A stretch of DNA of 64,000 nt, taken from Nageia nagi (lineage: Eukaryota > Pinophyta). Within the stretch, counting starts at the first letter, position 1. Each line of letters starts with the position of its first letter. This document shows, in pieces, positions 59,004-64,000 of this stretch. Where the stretch lies: the NCBI GenBank assembly GCA_050084985.1, contig JBITNC010000001.1:146382001-146446000 (forward strand), written 5' to 3'. The notes below the pieces were generated by a model that did not search any database, was not told where the DNA came from, and saw only the letters and a program-made list of their open reading frames with translations. Both the position numbers and the translations under genes were made by a program.

Positions 59004-59640
59004 ATATTTCTGATATAACAAAATAAGAATGATTATTTGGAATCATTGAAGATTCAATACAAGTATATTCCTCTCACATGGTCCTATCTTATGTAATTTG
59101 CATATATGATGAGAAATCTATTACAAGTTAGGAAACTATTGGGGTATACTCCAAAGTTAGGAGTAGTTTTATAGATGGATAGACTTTATTATACCAAATA
59201 TACATTTTCAACAAATGAATTTGATTGGCATGTTCATATTGCTTTAATGTTAAAATAATGAAAACATTGATGGGATATTTTTGATTTCCATAGAAACCAA
59301 CAAGTATTTCATGATAATCAAATTTAGGGTAGTAACTAAAAATAACAAAATATTCATGAGTAAGAGATAAATCTTGATAAAAAAAAGTGGGCTGAATTAG
59401 GAAAATAATATTAAAAGGGTTGTATTATAAATTAAATGCAATTACTTAGGGTATAAATGATACAAAAATAATATACCATTTATGAGCTTCATAATTGAGG
59501 ACATGACTTGAGGTTGTAAGAAGTACCTAATAAATCTATGGACTAGCTAAGATGTCAAGTTAGGGATAAACTAGTTATGAACCTAAAAAATATATGCCTT
59601 ACCAATTTAAATATTGATAGTATTCAAAAAATAGCCAGCT
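59004..59640. other. No gene seen
   Basis: AT-rich DNA; may be the eroded pol part of the following copia remnant, but no motif was assigned. Confidence 0.45.
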
Positions 59641-60240
59641 CATTGAACATGAGGCATATTTTACAATAAGAGGATGTAGTGGTAATGCAAAAACTAAACT
59701 TACAAGCATGCATCTATTTGATATATAATTATAGAGGTGGAATACACACTTGACCCACTCAAGTAAAAAGTAATTTATAGTTTCTATCCATGAATTTTCC
59801 TACACTCATTAAAATATATTTTATATTTAGAGTATAATAAATATCATGTACCTTAATATTGCCTTCATTGGTGGCCAATTCCATCACATCCTTTGCTGCA
59901 AAAAATAAGTATTTTTTATCACCAATCCTAATGTTATACTTTTAGGATAGTCCAAGGAAGAGAACATATCCTTGTTATTGGTCATATGATTTGAACATCT
60001 CATATCAGAAAACAATTCTATTGGAGGTTTTTCTTAGCTTGATAATAAGATAGAAATAATATTTGTTCAATAGGAACCTCTTCACCTCTATAGCCATATC
60101 TCCATATATTTTGTAGTTCAACTTCTTCCTCTTTATAGTTTTTAGACCTCCCTTCATTTCCATTTTTAGGTTGACACTCCCTCTCAAAATAACCAAACTT
60201 ATTCTAGAGTTAACATTATACATATTTTTCTTGTCACTTC
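59640..60240 (-). pseudogene. Copia-F: gag zinc knuckle, protease and GAG-pre-integrase remnant
   Basis: Minus strand, high to low: a zinc-knuckle remnant near 60170-60220; the protease site near 59945-60000 as DMRCSNHMTNNKDMFSSLD, in which the DSG of copia proteases has become DMR; then a segment near 59790-59900 (KYLFFAAKD-like, then IKYILMSVGKF) that matches the stretch leading to GAG-pre-integrase. The order gag-protease-integrase is copia. The minus ORF 60005-60223 is one frame of the gag end. Integrase and RT were not found. Confidence 0.7.
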
Positions 60241-62170
60241 TTCCTCATCCTTGACTATGAGCAAAACCACCTTAATCTCATCCACCTATTCTTTTGGAGG
60301 ATTATTCACCTCTTCCTCCACCATTTTATGTTATTTTCTCTAATACTTAGAACCAATGCTAGGTAGAGTATTGATGCTAGTGAAATTCCTTTCTTCATTT
60401 CTTCCACTTGCAGGTATGGATAGGTCACTAATAGAAAATGGTAAATAGCATGTGAGTCCTACCAAGTAGTATTTTTAATATCAAATATAACTATTGGTAT
60501 ATTGGTAAGTATTTTATAGGAGGAGGAGTGCTAGTGGTAATTAAAACTAATGCAATGTTTTATATTGATATAAAAAAAGAGGAAGGGTATGGGGGTACCT
60601 TTAGGAGATTCAATCACATATTTTTTTTAAGCTAAATCTATTCTAACATTAATTTTTCTAGTTCCCTAAATTATCCTTTTTTTTAATTATTATACTAGAG
60701 TAATAGATCAATTTGTTACACTTTTAGATACCTCTTCATAGATTTGAATCATGCTCCTCACCTTCACTATAATCTCCAACTATACTAAGTAAACTATTTA
60801 CATATCTGATAGAGCTAGTGTGACACACCCTTATTACCATATGCCCTTGAAACATGAACTTGTATCTTGACACCAAAATTGGATGCCTCCATCAATAGGC
60901 CAAGCCCCTTAAGCTCTTCCCTTAACTATTCTACTAATCACTCTTATTTAGTTAAATATAAACTTCTTTGGACTATTTTTTGTTTGATAAATAATGAATT
61001 ATTAAATATAAAATCAACTTTTATTTTATTTTATTAAGCATTTCCTTTTAATTCAAACTCTATATTTGTTTTAAAGGAAAATAAGAAATAAAAAATTATA
61101 TTTATTGAGTGATAAAGAACTCTTAAAAGGTATTGTAGGACAAAGGGGATAAATGAAGTAAGTAAAAAACTAATAAAAATTAATTTCATCTTGCTTGTGA
61201 ATCAACATGTTTAATTTTTTTTACCAATAATTTCATGTACCCTTCAATTTTCTTACTTTGGAACTTCAAGGAGTATGATGGAAGTATATGTTCATGCTCA
61301 ATAATATATAGTCTATTTTTTATTTTTTGTAAATAAAAAAATTATATTAACTATAAGTAAAATATTTTATAAGCATAAATAACTTATTTTAACAAAGTTA
61401 TAGGTGTTAATTAAATTTGAAGGATCTAAGTCTATATCTATAAGTTGTTGCTATTTATTTTTAAATATACTATTTTTAAAATAAAAAAGAGAATACAATA
61501 TGACATAAATAATCTTGATAATTTTACATTATATAATATATGAGAAATAATTATTCAAACACTTAATTGAAATAAAATATTATTAAAAATTATGAATAAA
61601 AAATTATGTATATAATATTAAAATGATAAAAATAATCATTTAAAATGGTAAAAACATTATTTTAGATGCTAAAAATTCTATTACTTTAATGTTTTTTTTA
61701 ATATTAATCATTATTATCTTTTTTCCATCAGAGAGTACAAATCAAGAGTTTGATTTATTAAGTGAGCTTCCACATTCAGATGGATTCCATCTATGACCTT
61801 TCTTAAATGGTAATAAAAGGAGAAGAAATCTAATGGTTGATAATTGATGTCCATGTAGGACATAGTTCATGGCCTCTATGGTGTCCAACGATAGAGGAGG
61901 ACATGGAATCATTTAAAGAATCAAGGAGTTGGAGGATTGAATGTTAACCTTGGTGAGCTCGACCCTCATCTAGGTTTTGTTATCCACCCACCCTCTTTCT
62001 CTTCTTTGCTAAAAGCCAACTTCTTTCCATTAGTACTACCCATTGCTTATCCTTATCCTTGTTTTTGGGAGCATGGATTAATAGGCCCAAATGTAGTTCC
62101 CACAAACCCATTTTTTGCTTTCTTATCTTCATTATTATCCATAATTTAAAGTTTCAAAAGAGTTTTATGG
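60100..62170 (-). repeat. Tandem duplication, unit 1 (~2.05 kb)
   Basis: Colinear with 62170-63994 at an offset of about 2069 at its start and about 2034 near its end. Matching blocks: CTCCCTCTCAAAAT (60177, 62246), ACATATTTTTCTTGTCACTTCTTCCTCAT (60220, 62290), AAAATTGGATGCCTCCATCAA (60874, 62889), GATGGATTCCATCTATGACCT (61779, 63811). The unit carries the Copia-F gag end and about 1.9 kb upstream of it. The minus strand near 60840-60950 encodes LREELKGLGLLMEASNFGV, of unknown identity. The plus ORF 61937-62149 is not supported as a gene. Confidence 0.82.
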
Positions 62171-63994
62171 TCCAATATATCACAAATCAACTTCTTCATC
62201 TTAATAGTTTTTAAACCTCCATTCATTGCCATGTTTAGGTAAACACTCCCTCTCAAAATGACCAAACTAATTGTAGTGGTAACATTGTACATATTTTTCT
62301 TGTCACTTCTTCCTCATTCTTGACTATGAGTAGAACCATTTTGATCTCTTCAATCTATTCCACCACCATTTTATGTTATTTTCCCTAAGACTTAGTACCA
62401 ATTCTAGGCTGAGTATTGACACTAGTGAAATTCCTTTCTTCATTTCTTCCACTACAATGAAAGCACTAATAGGGAATTGTAAATAGAACATGATTCCAAC
62501 TAATTGGTATTTTTAATATCAAATTGAACTAATAGTAAGTATTTTATAGGGGGAGGGGGTTTAGTGGTATTTAAAACTAATGTAATGTATTATACTGATA
62601 TAAAAAAGGAAGGGTATGGGGGTACCTTTGGGATATTCGATGACATAGTTGATTTTTCATGCTAAATCTCTTATAACATTAATTTTTTCAAGTTACATAA
62701 ATTATTATACTGGATAAATTGATCATTTCCTTACACTTTTAGACACCTCTTCATGGGTTTGAATCATGCTCCTCATTTTCACTATAACCTCTAACTACAC
62801 TGAGTAAACTATTTACATATCCAAGAAAGCTCATTTGACACACCCTTGATACCATGATCCCTCAAAACTTGAACCTATGTCTAGACACCAAAATTGGATG
62901 CCTCCATCAACAAGCCAAACCCCTCAGGCTCTTCCCTCAAATATCTTAGTAATCATTCTTATTAAGTGAAATATAAACTCCTTTAGACTATTTTTTGTTT
63001 GATAAATAATGAATTATGAAAAATAAAATAGTTTTTATTTTATTTTATTTATCATATCCTCTTAATTCAAATTCTATAATTTACTTTAGAGGAAAATGAG
63101 ATATAAAAAATTATATTTATTTAATGATAATGACACATGTCCAAGGTATTGTAGGAGGAAGGGGATAAAAGAAGCAACCAAACAAATTATTAAAATAAAT
63201 TTCAATATTGCTAATGAATCAACATGTTCAATGGTTTTTGAGCCTTCCTTGATATGTTACCAATAATTTCACGTACCCTTCAATTTTCTTACTTTCGAAT
63301 TTTGATAAGTATGATCGAAGTATATGTTCATGCTCAATATTAGATAGCTTTTTTATTTTTTGTAACTAAAAAAATATATTAATTATAAGTAAAATATTTT
63401 AGAAGCATAAATAACTTATTTTATAAAAGTTGTAGGTGTTAATTAAATTTGAAGGATCTAAATCTATATTCATATGTTGTTGGTATTTTTTTTTAAATAT
63501 ACTCATTTTAAAAATAAAAAAGAGAATATAACATGAAAAAAATAATCTTGATAAATTAATTATATAAATTATATGAGAAACAATTATGCAAATACTTAAT
63601 TGAAAAAAATATTATTAAAAATGATAAATATAAAGTTATGGACATAATATTAAAAAGATAAAAACAATCATTTAAAAAAGTAAAAACATTATTTCATATG
63701 CTAAAAATTCTATTACTTTAATTTTTTTATTTAATATTAATCATTATTATAGTTTTCCATTAGATAGTACAACTAAAAAATTAAATTTATCAATAAGCTT
63801 CCACATTCGGATGGATTCCATCTATGACCTATCTTGAATGGTAATAAAAGGAGAAGAAATACAATGGTTGATAATTGATGTCCATGTATGACATAAATCA
63901 TGGCCTCTATGCTATCAAATGATGGAGGAGGAGCATGGAATAAATTAAAGAATGAAGGAGTTGGAGGATTGAATATTAACTTAGGTGAGCTCAA
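62171..63994 (-). repeat. Tandem duplication, unit 2 (continues past the window)
   Basis: Second copy of 60100-62170. The zinc-knuckle remnant is clearer here: CYHYN then FGHFEREC at about 62235-62275 on the minus strand, with a Cys changed to Tyr and one stop. The counterpart of 61970-62150 would lie beyond 64000. The minus ORF 63773-63994 corresponds to a stop-interrupted stretch of unit 1 and is probably chance. Confidence 0.82.
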
Positions 63995-64000
63995 TGCTCA

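Noticed and set aside
61937-62149. Plus-strand 70-codon ORF, hydrophobic
   Set aside because: In a duplicated transposon-derived unit and without a recognisable domain; its partner copy is outside the window, so conservation cannot be tested.
1-64000. Endogenous pararetrovirus or organelle-derived insert
   Set aside because: No movement-protein or caulimovirid-type gene order was seen, and no recognisable chloroplast or mitochondrial gene.

Overview
This window looks like nuclear intergenic DNA of a large-genome seed plant. It is very AT-rich and holds almost no open gene. It is packed with decayed plant LTR retrotransposons (Ty1/copia and a Ty3/gypsy chromovirus), L1-like LINE fragments, solo LTRs and tRNA-derived SINE-like pieces. 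A gymnosperm or another large plant genome is plausible, but the sequence alone does not fix the species. No bacterial genes, CRISPR array, rRNA or functional tRNA was seen.

Layout. About 0.3-10.7 kb: a copia element (Copia-1, minus strand) split by a nested chromovirus at 3742-9434, which has matching LTRs, PPT, PBS and a 5-bp target-site duplication. About 10.7-15.4 kb: AT-rich DNA with nothing assignable. 15.4-21.4 kb: a full-length decayed copia (Copia-2, minus) with short ~205-bp LTRs and a tRNA-like insert in its leader. 21.4-24.8 kb: unassigned, with a TA microsatellite. 24.8-27.15 kb: a ~2.3-kb LTR (plus) of the same family as the long LTR at 37.1-39.4 kb (minus). 27.15-28.65 kb: a LINE fragment (minus). 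30.8-31.8 kb: RNase H and 3' LTR of a truncated copia (Copia-A). 31.8-39.4 kb: a SIRE-like copia with very long LTRs (Copia-B, minus), its 3' LTR cut to about 70 bp. 39.6-42.0 kb: SINE-like repeats and unidentified decayed sequence. 42.1-43.1 kb: the only CpG-rich, gene-like segment, with a duplicated upstream motif and frame-broken ORFs of unknown identity. 46.0, 49.2 and 58.5 kb: three copies of one LTR family, the last a solo LTR with a perfect TSD. 48.5-50.8 kb: a small non-autonomous LTR element. 51.1-52.9 kb: a second LINE fragment (minus). 59.6-64.0 kb: a copia protease/gag remnant and a ~2.05-kb tandem duplication running off the window.

How it fits together. Nearly all coding remnants lie on the minus strand and are disabled by stops, frameshifts and active-site changes. 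Where the ancestral residue is clear, the changes are mostly C-to-T/G-to-A, and CpG is scarce outside two segments. This is the usual picture of long-methylated transposon DNA accumulating by nested insertion. I found no convincing new molecular system. The most worthwhile items are the CpG-rich orphan gene-like segment, the long-LTR family with recurring GATATCATCA-type motifs, the solo-LTR family, and the 2-kb tandem duplication.
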